Source of the DNA: Euptelea pleiosperma
Taxonomy: Eukaryota > Streptophyta > Magnoliopsida > Ranunculales > Eupteleaceae
NCBI GenBank assembly: GCA_035048495.1
Contig: CM068544.1
Location: 14,068,138 to 14,132,137 of the forward strand
DNA: 64,000 nucleotides
Direction: 5' to 3'
Numbering within the stretch: position 1 is the stretch's first letter; the number at the start of each line of letters is the position of its first letter. The notes below the pieces were generated by a model. That model saw nothing but the letters and a program-made list of their open reading frames with translations. It made no database searches and was not told where the DNA came from. This document shows, piece after piece, positions 1 to 11,679 of this stretch. A program made the position numbers and the translations under genes.

Positions 1-420
1 TGGTTCCTTCCCCCTCTCCTTGACACCTATCCTTTTCCTTCTCTCTCTAATTTTCCTTCCTTTGGTTATCTCTTAAAAAGAACGAAGATTGGGACTGTGT
101 GACAGCCAACACCCTCTCAACGTCCTCTCTCACCAGTGACCATCATCACCGGAGTTGCACACCGGTTTGGGCCATCAAGAACCACCATTTTTCCTTGCTT
201 ATCTCTCCCTCTTTCCTTCTTCAAGTTAACCTGCCTCAAAGAGTGCTTGAAACGCACTTTCTGGTTCCCTCTTTGTGCCATACCAGCACCTGCAACCCAT
301 CACCATTAATTCTAGCGACAAGCTCGCTGGAATTGCCACACATCACCCACGGTGGTCTCTCCCCTAGCAGCCCATCTCCAGCAGGTGAATCTTGATGGTG
401 CTGCTCCTCTTTCATCATCT

Positions 421-427
421 TTTTCTT

Positions 428-457
<30 letters not shown>
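421..457. repeat. (TTC)n microsatellite in LTR R
   Basis: About twelve TTC/CTT units, followed within six bases by the LTR palindrome. CT/TTC-rich tracts occupy the same place in most LTR copies here. Confidence 0.9.
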
Positions 458-459
<2 letters not shown>

Positions 460-462
460 CCA

Positions 463-487
463 CCGGAGTTGTAGGCTGCAACTCCGG
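463..487. repeat. LTR palindrome, copy in R
   Basis: Inverted repeat with left arm CCGGAGTTGTAG and right arm CTGCAACTCCGG, one arm mismatch. It is one of a dozen or so copies of the same short palindrome, found in the CT-rich leader part of LTRs across the window. Confidence 0.85.
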
Positions 488-2058
488 CCACTGCATCCCA
501 CCTCTTCTTGACCTTTTATCACCACCAATCACGTCCTCCCTCTCATTTGCGCCAGCACATTAATGGTTTTTACCGTTAATTTCTCCCTTTGCTGGACGTT
601 CCCCAGCCAGTCTGAACCACGGTCCATCTCCTCACAAATTCCTCTCTTGGGAGCACTACTTCCATCCACATTGACACCTGCAACTTATCTTTGTTGCACG
701 GTGCTCACATCCACCAGCTTTTCTTGACAGCATCACCAACCTTTGCCTCTCCTCTCGGAGCAACCTGCACCACCGTTTCTCCTTCCTCCACCAATCCATC
801 TTCTCCCTTGCGGATCAACCATTGCTGGGTTGCACGCTTACAACTCCAGCCTTGATTGACTGATCTCCACAGTTTGCACCTGCTCCATAGTAACCCTCAT
901 CACCATATCTGCCACGTTAGCACAGCATCCTCACTTGGATGCAACCACCTGTTGCACCATTCTTCTCCCTATTCTCCTCCATGTTGCTGCTAGGTGTCGC
1001 CTCAAACACAGCGTGAAAGCCTTTCACAACAGCCTGTTGCAGCCTCTTCAACCACCGTCAACATCAGCAACTCCGGCCATTGAGATTTATCCCCAACTCC
1101 CGATGTCAGTCGTTGCTATGCCTAGCAGCAAGAGACTACTACCAGTGTGCATCCTTTTGGAAAGAAACTGTGGAAACTCACTACCGTCTTGTTACATCAT
1201 CCCTCTACCATCACCTTCATTGCCTGACACCTCCACGAGATCCTATTCAGTCCACCAGTAACGACTAGAGCATGCCATGCTCCTTCACCTGATCATGCTA
1301 CACCAGTCCGCCCTCCTCTAGTGCACATCGAAGGTGCAACTTTCCAATAGCATTCTTCACCACAGCAACCTTCTCTCGAGACCTCCATCTATAGATTCAC
1401 CACAGCCGTATGCACATCTTCCTTGTGCAACCATCGGTCGATCTCCTTCGCTTAAAGGTAAAATTCGTGGTTGGTTTTTCTCTCTAATCTTTCTCTCTTC
1501 CTCTCTTTCTCTAGCTTTACATCACTTTCTCTCTCTAGGTTCTCTCTCTAGAATCACCTTTCCATTATTTTCTCTCTCTAAACCATTTTCTCTCTCTACC
1601 TCCTATTTCTTCTCTCTACTTTCTAATTTCTCTTACTAAACCTATCTCTTCCATTTTATTTACATGCTTTCTAAGTTTAGTGATTGTTTTTAGTTTGGAT
1701 TAATTCCCACATTTTGTAAGGATTTTAATTAATAATTTTAATTTCATTTCATGTTATTTTGATCTTGTTATTTGATTTTGTTAGTTCTTATTTAAAGGTT
1801 TTTCATAGTTAAAAATATATCTCCAAAATAGTGTTTTAAAAATCGATTCATCATTCTCATCCCTTCACAATCATCTCAAGCAAGTTTTTGTTATTATTGT
1901 TCATATTTTGTCCTAACCCCGAGTGTGGACGATATCCGACACGAGCCACTGTGCAAGTCTGCATTTTTGCAGATTAAGTGAACCAATTCGGATAAATTAC
2001 AAATATTGTTGAGATCTAGGGTTTCCGTAACCAACGACGTGGAAAAACCTTAATTTCA

Positions 2059-2590
2059 GATCCCTGATCAATTCTATAATCCAACAACATTTGCTTCATC
2101 TACATTCAATGGGCACAACAACTACCAAGGGCAATGTATTTCGCTTCAGCAGTCGATAATGATATAGCATTTTGTTTCTTACTATGCCAAGTTACCAAAC
2201 AATTTTCAATATAAAAACACCCACCACTGGTGCTTTTCCAATCATCAACAATTCCTGCCCAGTCGGCATCAGAATAGCCAGCAATTACACTATTAGTCTC
2301 AAGAGGATATCAGAGACCGTATTCAATGGTTCTACTAACATTCTTAATAATTCTCCTAACATCCATCTGATAGAGTTTAAATTTTAAAACACAAATTAAT
2401 GCTAAGAGAATCCTAATAGATTTTAGTCTAGCTACTGGGGCAAAAGTCTAATAAAAATCAATACCTTCAATACTTTTAGAGTCAAACTCTCCAAGGTTTT
2501 CTCTGTCTCTGAGCATGTAACATTTACTGCCAAAGACTTTGAAATATTTTATATTTGGTCTGACTCCATTCCAAATTTCATAGGCTGACT
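2059..2590 (-). pseudogene. copia pol fragment: integrase C-terminus, RT start, RNase H
   Basis: Reading the minus strand from 2590: a segment with YEIWNG and KVFGSKCYMLRDRENLGEFD matches the integrase-RT linker of Ty1/copia. After a stop comes FAPVARLKSIR and FKLYQMDV, the normal start of copia RT. QMDV then runs straight into RRIIKNVS, which belongs near the RT C-terminus, so the RT palm with its YVDD box is deleted. RNase H follows (GYSDADWAG, KSTSG, STAEAKYIA) with two stops before a WMKQML-like end. Insertion of R removed the remainder from view. It is non-functional. Confidence 0.8.
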
Positions 2591-3095
2591 ACAAGGTTCC
2601 TATCCTTAAATAAGCACAACTGATCGTGTAACATGCAGTATTCACTACTTCAGGCCATAAATTTCCTATAAGATCTTTTGAAAACTTGCATATGTGGTCT
2701 TTATTACAAATGTGACTAATACTAAGAATGTTATATTTTAGACCATCTACACACAATACATTCTCAATCTTAGATATTCTTGGACCTTGAATAGTCTCTC
2801 TACCAATTATTTTTGCACTACTACTATCATCAAATATAACCTCACCATCATGGCATTCATCAAAAGAATAAAAATGAGATCTTTCTCCAGTTATGTGTTT
2901 GGAGCATCCACTATCCAAATACCACTTAGAAGTTTCATTTGAAATTGAAGTAGTATGAATAAACAAATATTTTTCAACAAATTTTTTATCCCATCTTTTT
3001 ACAAGAGATTTATCATTATTTTTCTTGTTGGATAGAGAGTTATTAATGTTTTCTTTTATAGCTCTAGCTCTAGCATTTAAAGCAGCTACCTTCAT
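2589..3095 (-). pseudogene. copia Gag-protease/pre-integrase fragment, 168 codons
   Basis: An open frame of 168 codons. The aspartic protease active site is at residues 58-70 (WYLDSGCSKHITG; the catalytic triplet is DSG at 61-63), the classic Ty1/copia signature. Residues 113-137 resemble the pre-integrase region (LSISHICNKDH). From about residue 141 the frame reads NLWPEVVNTACY, which belongs to the far end of the integrase core, so the core with its D, D and E residues has been lost at residues 137-143. No complete enzyme is present. A degenerate zinc knuckle (CHYC..H, final Cys replaced by Val) lies upstream at about 3215-3258. Confidence 0.85.
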
Positions 3096-3760
3096 AAATA
3101 ATTCTTAATTATTGTTTTGTTTTTCTAGTTTCTTCCAAAATCTGTAGGTTTTTCATTCTTACATTTTTTTCATTTTTCTTTACAAATTTTAACTTCTTTT
3201 TAAGTACAAGACTGTTATATTTTTATGTCCAGAATGTCTACAATAATGACAAATGATATTCAAATTTTCAGTTTGTTCTAGCTCTTACAAACACAGTTCT
3301 AGAGTTTGAGTTTTTAAAAAATTTTCTATTATATCCAAGCCCTCTCTTATCTTTGTTTGCTTTTCCCATGGTTAGTTAATTTTTAAGTCTAAAATTTCCT
3401 TATGCAATATTTCTGATTAAGGTTCTATTATTGACTTCTAAGTCATTCATTTCGAGACTTAATTTTCCAATTTCATCTTCAAGTTCTTGTTCTCTACTCA
3501 AAATAAGTATCACTTCATTATCTTTATACTTTACTATTTGATATAGATTTTCTAATTCAATTTTTAGTGTGGCATTTTCACAACATAATTCAGTCTTTTC
3601 CTTTTCAAGGTATCACATGATTTTGCCAAATTTAAGCTTTCTTATATAATTTGTTGAATGCATTCTTAATGTTTTCTTCACCTTCATCATCACTTAAGTT
3701 AGTTTCATTATCAATTTTAGCATATTTAGAGTGACAATTTTCATTAAGATTAACAATAGT

Positions 3761-3961
3761 TGAAAGTAGGAATTTTCCACGTCGTTGATTACGAAAACCC
3801 TAATTCAACGAGATTTGTAAATTATCCAAGATTATTCCTGTAAAATATAGACTTATGCATAGGGATTCATGTCAGATGTCGATCCGCACTCGGGATTAAT
3901 CACGTTAGTGCAATAAGAGCATGAAATGATGAAATTTTATCAGAAAAATGTGGAGAATATG
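3761..3961 (-). mobile_element. LTR copy G, segment 1 (3' terminus of LTR)
   Basis: A minus-strand LTR that starts TGAAAGTAGGAATTTTCC, the reverse complement of the family's 3' terminus, inside the copia remnant. The left target duplication should be ATAGT (3756-3760). G is interrupted by F, D, C and L and resumes at 5645, 9838 and 40683; about 2.3 kb of it is visible and its other end lies beyond the window. Confidence 0.8.
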
Positions 3962-5639
3962 TGAAAGTAAGGTTTTTCCGTGTCATTGGATCGGAAACCC
4001 TTGATTTCAACAATATTTGTAATTTCTCCGAATTGGTTCACTTAATCTGCAAATAAGTAGACTTGCACAGTGGCTCGTGTCGGATATCGTCCGCACTCAG
4101 GATTAGTTAGCATAATAAGAAACAAGAATAATCAGAAAATGCTCAGAATAAATGGAAGGGTGAGAATGGTGGAGGTTGATTTAAAATATGTTTGAGATTG
4201 TTGTTAAAACTATTAGAATGAAAAAAAACATAAGAGAAACAAGAATGAAAAACACAATAAATGAAAACAACTTAAACTTGAATTTAAAACTTGTTCATTA
4301 AACTAAAAACAAATGCTTACAATGCTTGTTCAAATGTTTTACAACAGAAATAACATTAAACCAAATTAATCTAGAAAGCCATTAAAATATTACCCTAGAA
4401 AGCATGTAAAGGTAGAGAGGGAAAGAAGAGAGTGAAAGAAGGTAGGAAGGTTAGAGAGATGAATTAGAGAGAAGCTTACCATTGAAGAGGTAGATGGTGC
4501 AACTTCTATTGGATAGAACTCAATAGGATTGAGGATTGTAGCCTTTGATTGTGGCTAATGGAATGGGCAGCAAGGAGACGTTGCTGTTTGATGCTTTGCA
4601 CTTCGAGGTGGAGGCGTTAATGGTGAGCTTGCCGGAGAAGAAGGGTGAAGAAGAAGAGAAAGAAAGAAGAAAGAGAGGAAGAGAAGGGGGAGGGAACCAA
4701 CCCAAGAAGGAGAGATCGTAGATCTCTTATAGACTTTTTTTTTTCTGTTTGCTTATTGTAAAAATGATGACTGTTAAATCTAGAGAGATCCAACGGTTGG
4801 AAATGGGTTAGTTAGATGAGAGAGAGAGTGACTAGGATAGAGAGATATGAGGGAGAGAAGAATCGGTCAAGTGAGACCAATTCTCTCTTGTTGTTGCAAA
4901 TGGGCATGAGCATGGGTAATGGGCATGGGTCATGGGTCATGGGCATGGTCATGGGTCATGGGTATGGGTGTGGGCATGGGCATGGGTATGGATCATAGGT
5001 ATGGGCATGGGTCATGGGTCATGGGTCATGGGCTTAGGTCATGGGCCTATGTCATGGGCCAAGATAGATAGATAAAGAGAGAAATAGGAGAGAGGTGAGA
5101 GAAAAATATAAAAATAAAAGCATTGGAGGGTCTTGAACCCTGGTCTTCTTTATTCTCTCTCGTCCGCTCCACCAATAAGTCAAACTTATCCTTTGATGTC
5201 AATTGGTGATGCCTTTAACACCTAAGTCCTTCTCTTGGTCTCTAGCTATTCTCTCTCTTAGTCCTTGTTCCGGCTCTACGATCCTTTAGCTTTGCCCGTA
5301 TATGTCTTCTATCTTTTTATCCTAGCCTGTTGGCTCTTTAAGCTTTGATAGAAGTCTTCTGTGATTGATCATGGGCCCGCCAGTCCTTGAGAATCGCCCG
5401 ATAGGGTCTCCTACAAGTGAAAAAGCGCGTAATGAGATTCAACTAAAATGGTTTGATACTGGACTATCCGAAATACGTATATTTCATACAAATAGTCGAT
5501 TTTTGTCTAAAGAATGTGTTCTACGCAATGGAAGAAACTCTTATATGAAAAAGTCGACAAAAAGACAAGTTTTACGTAGAAGAATGCGACATCGCTATAA
5601 GGATAATGGCTTAAAATAAGCACTTTTGAGCGAATATCA
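3962..5639 (-). mobile_element. Solo LTR F (1,678 bp)
   Basis: Starts TGAAAGTAAGG and ends GAATATCA, flanked by ATATG at 3957-3961 and 5640-5644. There is no internal region, so this is a solo LTR left by recombination between two LTRs. It is the shortest complete LTR here and holds the CATGGG-type minisatellite. The tRNA-like B box of the family is visible as the reverse complement of GGTTCAAGACC near 5129. Confidence 0.93.
4901..5060. repeat. CATGGG/TCATGGG minisatellite inside F
   Basis: About twenty imperfect units of CATGGG, often extended to GTCATGGG, in tandem. No other LTR copy here has it, so the array expanded within F's lineage. Confidence 0.9.
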
Positions 5640-5644
5640 ATATG

Positions 5645-6456
5645 GTGAGGTGAGAAGGGTGGAATGATTTAAAACATTTTTAATGATTTTTGGAGAGAGA
5701 ATTTATTAAACTAAAAAATAAAGAACAACGAAGCTATAAAATCCAAAAATAACTATGCTCAAACAACCCCCATTTATTAACTTGGAAATCTCTAAGTACA
5801 AGAAAAGAAATTACATTACCATAACTAATCTAGAAAGCATTTTTAGAGAGAGAGAGAGAAAAAGATAGAGAGAAATTTTGAGAGAGAAAGAGAATGATGG
5901 AGAGAGAGAGAGATATAGGGTTTTTAGAGAGAGAAAAGAACTAGACTTAGAGAGAGAAAAAGATGGTAAGAGAGAAAGGTAGAAGTAGAGAGAGAGAGAC
6001 AACATTGTTAAAGAGAGAAAATGATGGAAGAACAAGAGAGATAATGATTACCTTTTGATCTTACACCGAGAAGGAATGGTTTGGCCATGGTGAAGAGGTG
6101 CATCTTTTAGAGGGTTGCTAGGCTGTGATTGTTGCACGTGTAGAGACCGGAGATGCTTGGATAATGGTGGAGCAACTTGCTGGTCTGCAAGTTTCTAGAA
6201 AAGATGTGGTTCAAGGGACCCAAACCGTGGATAGAGAAGGTGGAAGACCAACCCTCAACGATCTGCTGGTGTTGCTGTTGCGGACCATTGAAGGATGCTT
6301 TCCATGCTGGGGTTGCAGGTGTCTTGGGAAGACCTCCTGAAAGAGGCTGCAACCGTGACTAGCAGTAGGTCATGAATCACTTGGGGTGTTTGGTGGTGAT
6401 GGGTGCATCAGCTGGGATGGTAAGATGAAGATGGATGATCTCATGGAGACGATTAC
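5645..6456 (-). mobile_element. LTR copy G, segment 2
   Basis: Continuation of G after F. It is rich in AGAGAGAGAA blocks (reverse of the family's CT blocks) and leads into the variable part at about 6060. It stops at the D insertion (ATTAC at 6452-6456). Confidence 0.75.
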
Positions 6457-7845
6457 TGATATTTGCTTAAAAGTGCGTATTTTCTACTGTTATCTTCTAA
6501 GCGTTTTCACACTCTCCTACGTTAAAATGTTCTATTTATTTACTTTTCTGCATAAGAGTCTCTTTTGTTGCGTTGAACACACTTTTCTGGACGAAATGGT
6601 ATATTTGCATGCATTAAACACATTTTTGAAAGTTTAGACATAAAGTCATTCTGGTAGAGTCTCATTACGCGCTTCTTCTATCGTAGGAAACCCCGATGGG
6701 ACAATTCTCGAGACTTGTGAGCCCATATCGATCAGTAAAGCCCATTATCAAAGCTTAAAGAGCCCACATGCTATGACTAGAAGATATGAGCCAAATATAG
6801 GTGAACAAGAGGACCAAAGAGCTGGCCCAAAGAACGAGAAGAGCGGGAGAGCCAATGACCAAGAGACGGACCAAAGCGTTTAAAGCTGCATAAGTCGACA
6901 AGGAATGATGGTTTGCTCGACTGGTGAAGTGTGAGGAGGGACACAGTGAAGACTAGGGCTCCCGACCCTCTGCTAGTGATTTTCTCACCATTTTCTCTCT
7001 TGTCTCCCTAATTCTCTCTCCTAGCTCTAATCGACTCTTTCTCCTTGACCTATCACCATTATCTATCAAATCCAACATTCGATCGCCATCTGATCTATCC
7101 ATCCTATGCATCCGACCATCCGATCGTGCCACTGATCAGTCCATCATCCATCCTATCACCCACTTGATCTCCATTGTAAATTCTCAGTTCCTAGGGCACG
7201 TTTGATTGTAGAGAGATACCTTAAATAGTTGATTGTGGCTGAGAGCGCATAGATCAATTTCGAGGAAAGAAAATGCATTTTCCTTGATGGGTGTTTCACG
7301 AGAAAAATGCATTTTTCTCCCCTGGCGACCAAATGCACCCTAACCCACGGCCTTGCAAGAGGCCCACATCCATCTGGCCCTTTAGCATGCTTATCCTTTA
7401 GCCCAGTGGCCCACTCTTTGACTTGTCCGCTTGCTGGCCCATGGTCTATGCACTCTGGGCCCACAATTTTTGGCATCATTCCATGGCCCACTATCCTACT
7501 AACTTATCATTGGCTGGCTCATCAAGGCCCATTATCTATGGCCTTTTATCCACAAGCCCACGACCCATAGCCTACGACAAGTGGACCCCGCATTGATTCC
7601 ACGTTTTTCTCCTCTATGGGCCCCACTTTCAAGCCACACAAGCGGTTTTCTCATGGAAACTATAAGTGTCTCACACGGTTTGAGAAACGGTATCCTTTCC
7701 TATTCTTTCTCTTCCCCCATAAGAGGAAAGTCTCCTCTTTCCTCTCGACTTTTATCCCATTCCATAAGGAACCCACGGAATGCTCAAGAGATCGAACTAT
7801 CTCTTGAAAGATCCAACGGCTATTATGGAGGGTGCCTCCCACGTT

Positions 7846-7852
7846 GTATAAA
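7846..7852 (+). promoter_or_regulatory. TATA box of LTR D
   Basis: TATAAAG, followed about 15 bases later by GAAACCCTAG. The same order (TATA, then an AACCCTA motif) occurs in other LTR copies, which supports a Pol II promoter with the transcript start just downstream. Confidence 0.6.
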
Positions 7853-8226
7853 GAGAAGCTGAAACCCTAGAAAAGGACGGTCCCCCTCCCCATTCTCTTT
7901 CTTTCTTCTTTTTTTTCTTCTTTCTCTTCTTCTCCACTCATCTGGCGAGCTACACCGACGAGCCAACTCCAGCGACTGGTTTTCTTCTTCTTCTTCTTCT
8001 TCTTCTTTCATTTTCTAATTTACTTACCGGAGTTGCAAGTAGCAACTCCTACCGTTCTTGCTGGTTGCAAAACCAGCAACGGTTGTGAACCCCCTGCCCA
8101 ACCAGCAACACCGTCACCATCCTCTCCTTCGCCTTCTTCTTCTTTTCATCGCCTCTACCACCACCTGCTGCTACCATAGGTGGCAGCACCAGCAGCCCGT
8201 CCACAAGTCTTCTCCCACAATCCTCG

Positions 8227-8252
8227 CCGGAGTTGCAGGTCTGCAACTCCGG
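8227..8252. repeat. LTR palindrome, copy in D
   Basis: Arms CCGGAGTTGCAG and CTGCAACTCCGG separated by two bases, perfectly complementary. An imperfect second copy starts at 8027. Confidence 0.9.
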
Positions 8253-9837
8253 CCATCTCCCCTTCTTCCTCTCCTTTTCCTTCTCCTCTTGCGCCTCCTC
8301 CTCTTCTGGTCCTTCTCTTCCTCTTCTCCTACTTCTGCCTGCACTTCAGGCGCTCCTGAAACCTTGCATCAGATCGTTGCATCTCACCCCACACCAGCCA
8401 ACAACCGTTAGCACCACCGTGCTCTTCACTCTTCTCCCACCGTTTCTCACCAGCTGGTTAGAAGCCACTGGACCTTCTCCCTTGGTCACGTTGATGTGCA
8501 ACAACGATTCTGGGTTGCTGCACTCAAAAACCCAGACCGTGGACTCCATCTTTCTTTCCTCTCTTCATCCCCCCACCACGTTTTCTCCTTACCATTGAGG
8601 GCCTCCCCATCACGCTGCCAACAAGGAGAAGCCGTCAACCACTCCATTATTGCCTCTTCTCCACAGCTTCACCACGACCTGCAACGTTGAGTTGCAGGCC
8701 TGCTTCTCCAAGCCGGTCAAAAATAGAAAAAAAAAGGGAAAGAAAAGAGATAGGAGAAGAAGAAGAGGAGAAGAGGAACGCCGACCTACTATTCCTCTCC
8801 ACCTCGATCAGTACCTCCACCAACCACCACCTCTTGGTCTGCCGCCAGCCACCAACATCTCCACTCTTCCAAGCTACTTCACCTTCCACGTTGTAGTGTC
8901 TCTCCACAGTAGCCACCTCCTCCACCAAGCAATCAACGGTTGTTGTTCTCCACCGTTTCATCCCCACATGCAGAAGTCGTCATCATATGCAGCACACAAG
9001 CCACCTTCACCACAACAACACCCATCCCTGCTCCTCCATTATCGTCTTCACCATCACCATTCCCCTCTTGAACATCCACCTCTCTCTTCTTCTCTCTTCG
9101 TTTTCACCAAGAAAGCAAACAAAGGAGGGCATCGTACCTTCCATGGTGGCTGCTGCCCACTCACCATCACAATCGCACCTTTAGGCTGTTTCAACCATCT
9201 TGGGCTAGTCCATCATACTCGATCTCCGACCAAGCATTCCGGATATGTTTCAGGTTAAGATTCTCTCTCTTAAGCTCTTTCTCTCTCTAGTCTCTCTCTC
9301 TAAAACTTAGTTTTCACTCTCTAGATCTCTTAATTTCTTTTTTTCTCTCTAGTTAATCTCTCTAGATCCTAATCTCTTTTTCTTTCTTACGATCTTTTTC
9401 TCTCTCTAAGTCTAGTTCATTTCTCTCTCTATAACCTATCTTTCTCTCTCTAGATTAAATTTGTTTATGGCTTTCTAGATTGTTTTTGAATTTAATTTGA
9501 TTTGTAAGAACTCATTGAGGATGAATAAAATTGTTATTTTTACATTTGTTAATTTACTTTTGTGTTTTTGGTTGTTTGTGGCAATTTCTCTCTCTAAAAA
9601 TCACTAAGCATGTTTTATTTCGCTTCACCATTCTCACCCCACCATAATTTCTGAGATAAATCCATCATTTTATGTTCATGAATTGCGTGACTTAACCCCG
9701 AGTGCGGATCAACATCCGACACGAATCCTTATACAAAAGTTTATATTTTGCAGGATTAAAATGCGGATCAAATTACAAATGTGTTGAAACTAGGGTTTTC
9801 GTAACCAACGATGCGGAAAAACCCTACTTTCAATTAC

Positions 9838-10412
9838 GGCTGGCCAGTTGGTGAAGTGTTTGCCGCCGTTGTTGCAATAACACAATGCACCGCGAGTTGA
9901 TAGAGCAACCATGATTTATGATGTGGCAGATCATGGTGAGCTGGTGACCGTCTGGAGGCAATCGCAGGTAGTTTTGGTGCTTCTAAGATAGGGGCTAAAG
10001 AAGGTAGCGGATCAGAGAGTTGCTAGTTGGAGAAGACCATGAGCACAACCAAAGAGAAAGGCGGTGCACGCCAGTTCGCCAGAGCGGAGGAGAGGGTGGC
10101 AGCTTGTGATAAGAAGAGAATGAAAGAGATGATGGGGGCTGTGGAAGAGAGAAAGGATGGACAGCAAGGGAGATGAAGGAAGGTTGTTGCTGCAACTAAA
10201 AGTTGCAGGTATGATCTGTTGGGCACAGAACCAGTCCGTCAGAGGAAGGAGAAGATGGTGGTGGCTACCGTTAATGGAGAACTGGCCGGAGGGGGGTGCC
10301 AGTCCGGTGAGCACGGCAATTGCTTGCCGGAGCTGTTGGTGAGGGGTGATAAAGAAAAAAGAAGAAGAAGAAAAAGAGGAGGTCGCACCACCTCTTCGAT
10401 GGCGATGGCACG
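9838..10412 (-). mobile_element. LTR copy G, segment 3
   Basis: G between the D and C insertions. It is G/A-rich on the plus strand, includes a GCCGGAGC half-palindrome near 10325, and ends at the C target duplication GCACG (10408-10412). No gene seen. Confidence 0.7.
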
Positions 10413-11679
10413 TGATATTCGCTTAAAAGTGCGTATTTTCTACTATTATCTTCTAAGCGTTTTCACACTCTCCTATGTTAAAATGTTCTATTTATCTACT
10501 TTTCTACGTAAGAGTCTCTTTTGTTGCGTAGAACACACTTTTCTGGACGAAATGGTATATTTGCATGCATTAAACACATTTTCGGAAGTCTAAACATGAA
10601 GTCATTCTGATAGAGTCTCATTACGCGCTTCTTCTGTCGCAGGAAACTCCGATGGGACAATTCTCGAGACTTGCGAGCCCACACCGATCAGGAAAGCCCA
10701 TTATCAAAGCTTAAAGAGCCCACATGCTATGACTAGAAGATATGGGCCAAATATGGGCTGAATAAGAGGATGAAAAAGCCGGCCCAAAGAACGAAGAGAG
10801 CAAGATAGCCACTGACCAAGAGACGGACCAAAGCGTTTAAAGCCACATGAGTCAGCAAGGAAGGATAGTCTACTCTATTGGAGAAGCGTGAGGATGGTCA
10901 CAGTGAAGACCAGGGTTCCAGACCCTCTGCCAATACTTTTATCTCCATTTTCTGATATTTTCTCTCTCATCTCTCCTTATTCTCTCTCTCTTCATCTCTC
11001 GGTCCTCAAATCTACTGACCTAACCCCAGAACTCCTGCCCATTGGCTTTGTCTCATCTTCCTTAGCTTTCTGACCATTAGATCTTCAATCGGACCGTTGG
11101 ATCTTCCACCGGACCGTTGGATCTCTCTAGATCCGTCGATCTACCAATCTGGGTCCCAATCAAGTCGACATCCATCCGATCGCCATCAGATTGTCTGTCA
11201 TATCATCTTGTGAGACGATGGACATCATCAATCCATGTGGGCCAGTAGCCGGGCCCATCATCATCGACCCGCTGTCCGACCATTTAGTGGACCCCATGAA
11301 TTTTAAAATAATTTTGATTAAATTTTAAAAAATGGGGGGTCCACTAGATGGGGAAATTCCCCAAAGGAGAAGGAGAGGGGTTCGTTCGAACCCTAATCCC
11401 CCTCTAATCCCTTCCATTCTCTCCCCCAACTCTCTTGCCCCTTCTTCCCCTCTGTTTTTGGCCGTTTTCCCTCCTCTTCTTCACCTTCTTCTTCATCTTC
11501 TCCGTTCTTGTTTCTCTCCGGAGTTGCAGAACTCCGGCCATCTGCAACTCCATTTTTATCCCCCTTAGCTCCATCTCCTAGCCTCCTTCTTCCTCCTCTC
11601 GTCTGCACTCCCTGCTGCTGCGTGAAGCACGGTCGCATCCATCTTCTCTTGACGCTGCAACAATGCCTCCACAGCCGCT
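10413..11679 (+). mobile_element. Solo LTR C, first part
   Basis: Begins TGATATTCGC after GCACG. The same GCACG follows its other end at 40677, with B inserted between at 11680. Removing B leaves an LTR of about 2.5 kb with no internal region, so C is a solo LTR. It holds the tRNA-like region (about 10875-10925), repeated GACCGTTGGATCT units (11090-11130) and a shortened palindrome at 11518-11537. Confidence 0.92.
11518..11537. repeat. LTR palindrome, shortened copy in C
   Basis: Arms CCGGAGTT and AACTCCGG around GCAG. The sequence is shorter than in other copies but still self-complementary. Confidence 0.85.

Larger units (their letters stand above)
1..2058 (+). mobile_element. LTR copy R, 3' part, cut by window edge
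   Basis: This is the downstream part of a plus-strand LTR of the dominant Athila-like family. It has the family's CT-rich leader, blocks of the TCTCTCTCTAG type (about 1480-1640), the conserved stretch 'CCGAGTGTGGACGATATCCGACACGAG' region at about 1919-1946, and an end of the form AAACCTTAATTTCA at 2058. Copia sequence follows directly, so R inserted into the copia remnant. The left end and left target duplication are outside the window, so a solo LTR cannot be told from the 3' LTR of a full element. Short open frames inside are not credible genes. Confidence 0.85.
2059..3760 (-). mobile_element. Decayed Ty1/copia retrotransposon remnant
   Basis: On the minus strand, reading from 3760 down, I recognise copia domains in order: a degenerate Gag zinc knuckle (about 3215-3258), the protease and start of the pre-integrase region (2589-3095), the integrase C-terminal segment (about 2440-2590), the start of RT ending in QMDV, and the RNase H region with GYSDADWAG and STAEAKYIA (about 2100-2330). 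The integrase catalytic core and the RT catalytic core are missing, and stops break the frame. G entered at 3761 and R ended at 2058, so this is the oldest layer visible. Confidence 0.85.
6457..9832 (+). mobile_element. Solo LTR D (3,376 bp)
   Basis: Begins TGATATTTGC, ends CCTACTTTCA, flanked by ATTAC at 6452-6456 and 9833-9837. No internal region. It is the longest LTR in the window and a diverged subfamily: it keeps the first 250 bp, the tRNA-like region (about 6925-6970), a TATA box (7846), two palindromes (8027 and 8227), CT blocks (9255-9460) and the 3' terminus. Open frames of up to 202 codons inside are Pro/Ser/His-rich products of CT-rich sequence and I do not call them genes. Confidence 0.93.

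Noticed and set aside
5365..5619. 84-codon plus-strand frame at the end of F
   Set aside because: It is the reverse of the conserved LTR 5' end; the equivalent frames in other copies are disrupted.
8650..9258. 202-codon frame in LTR D
   Set aside because: Low-complexity His/Pro/Ser sequence in the CT-rich leader; absent from other LTR copies.
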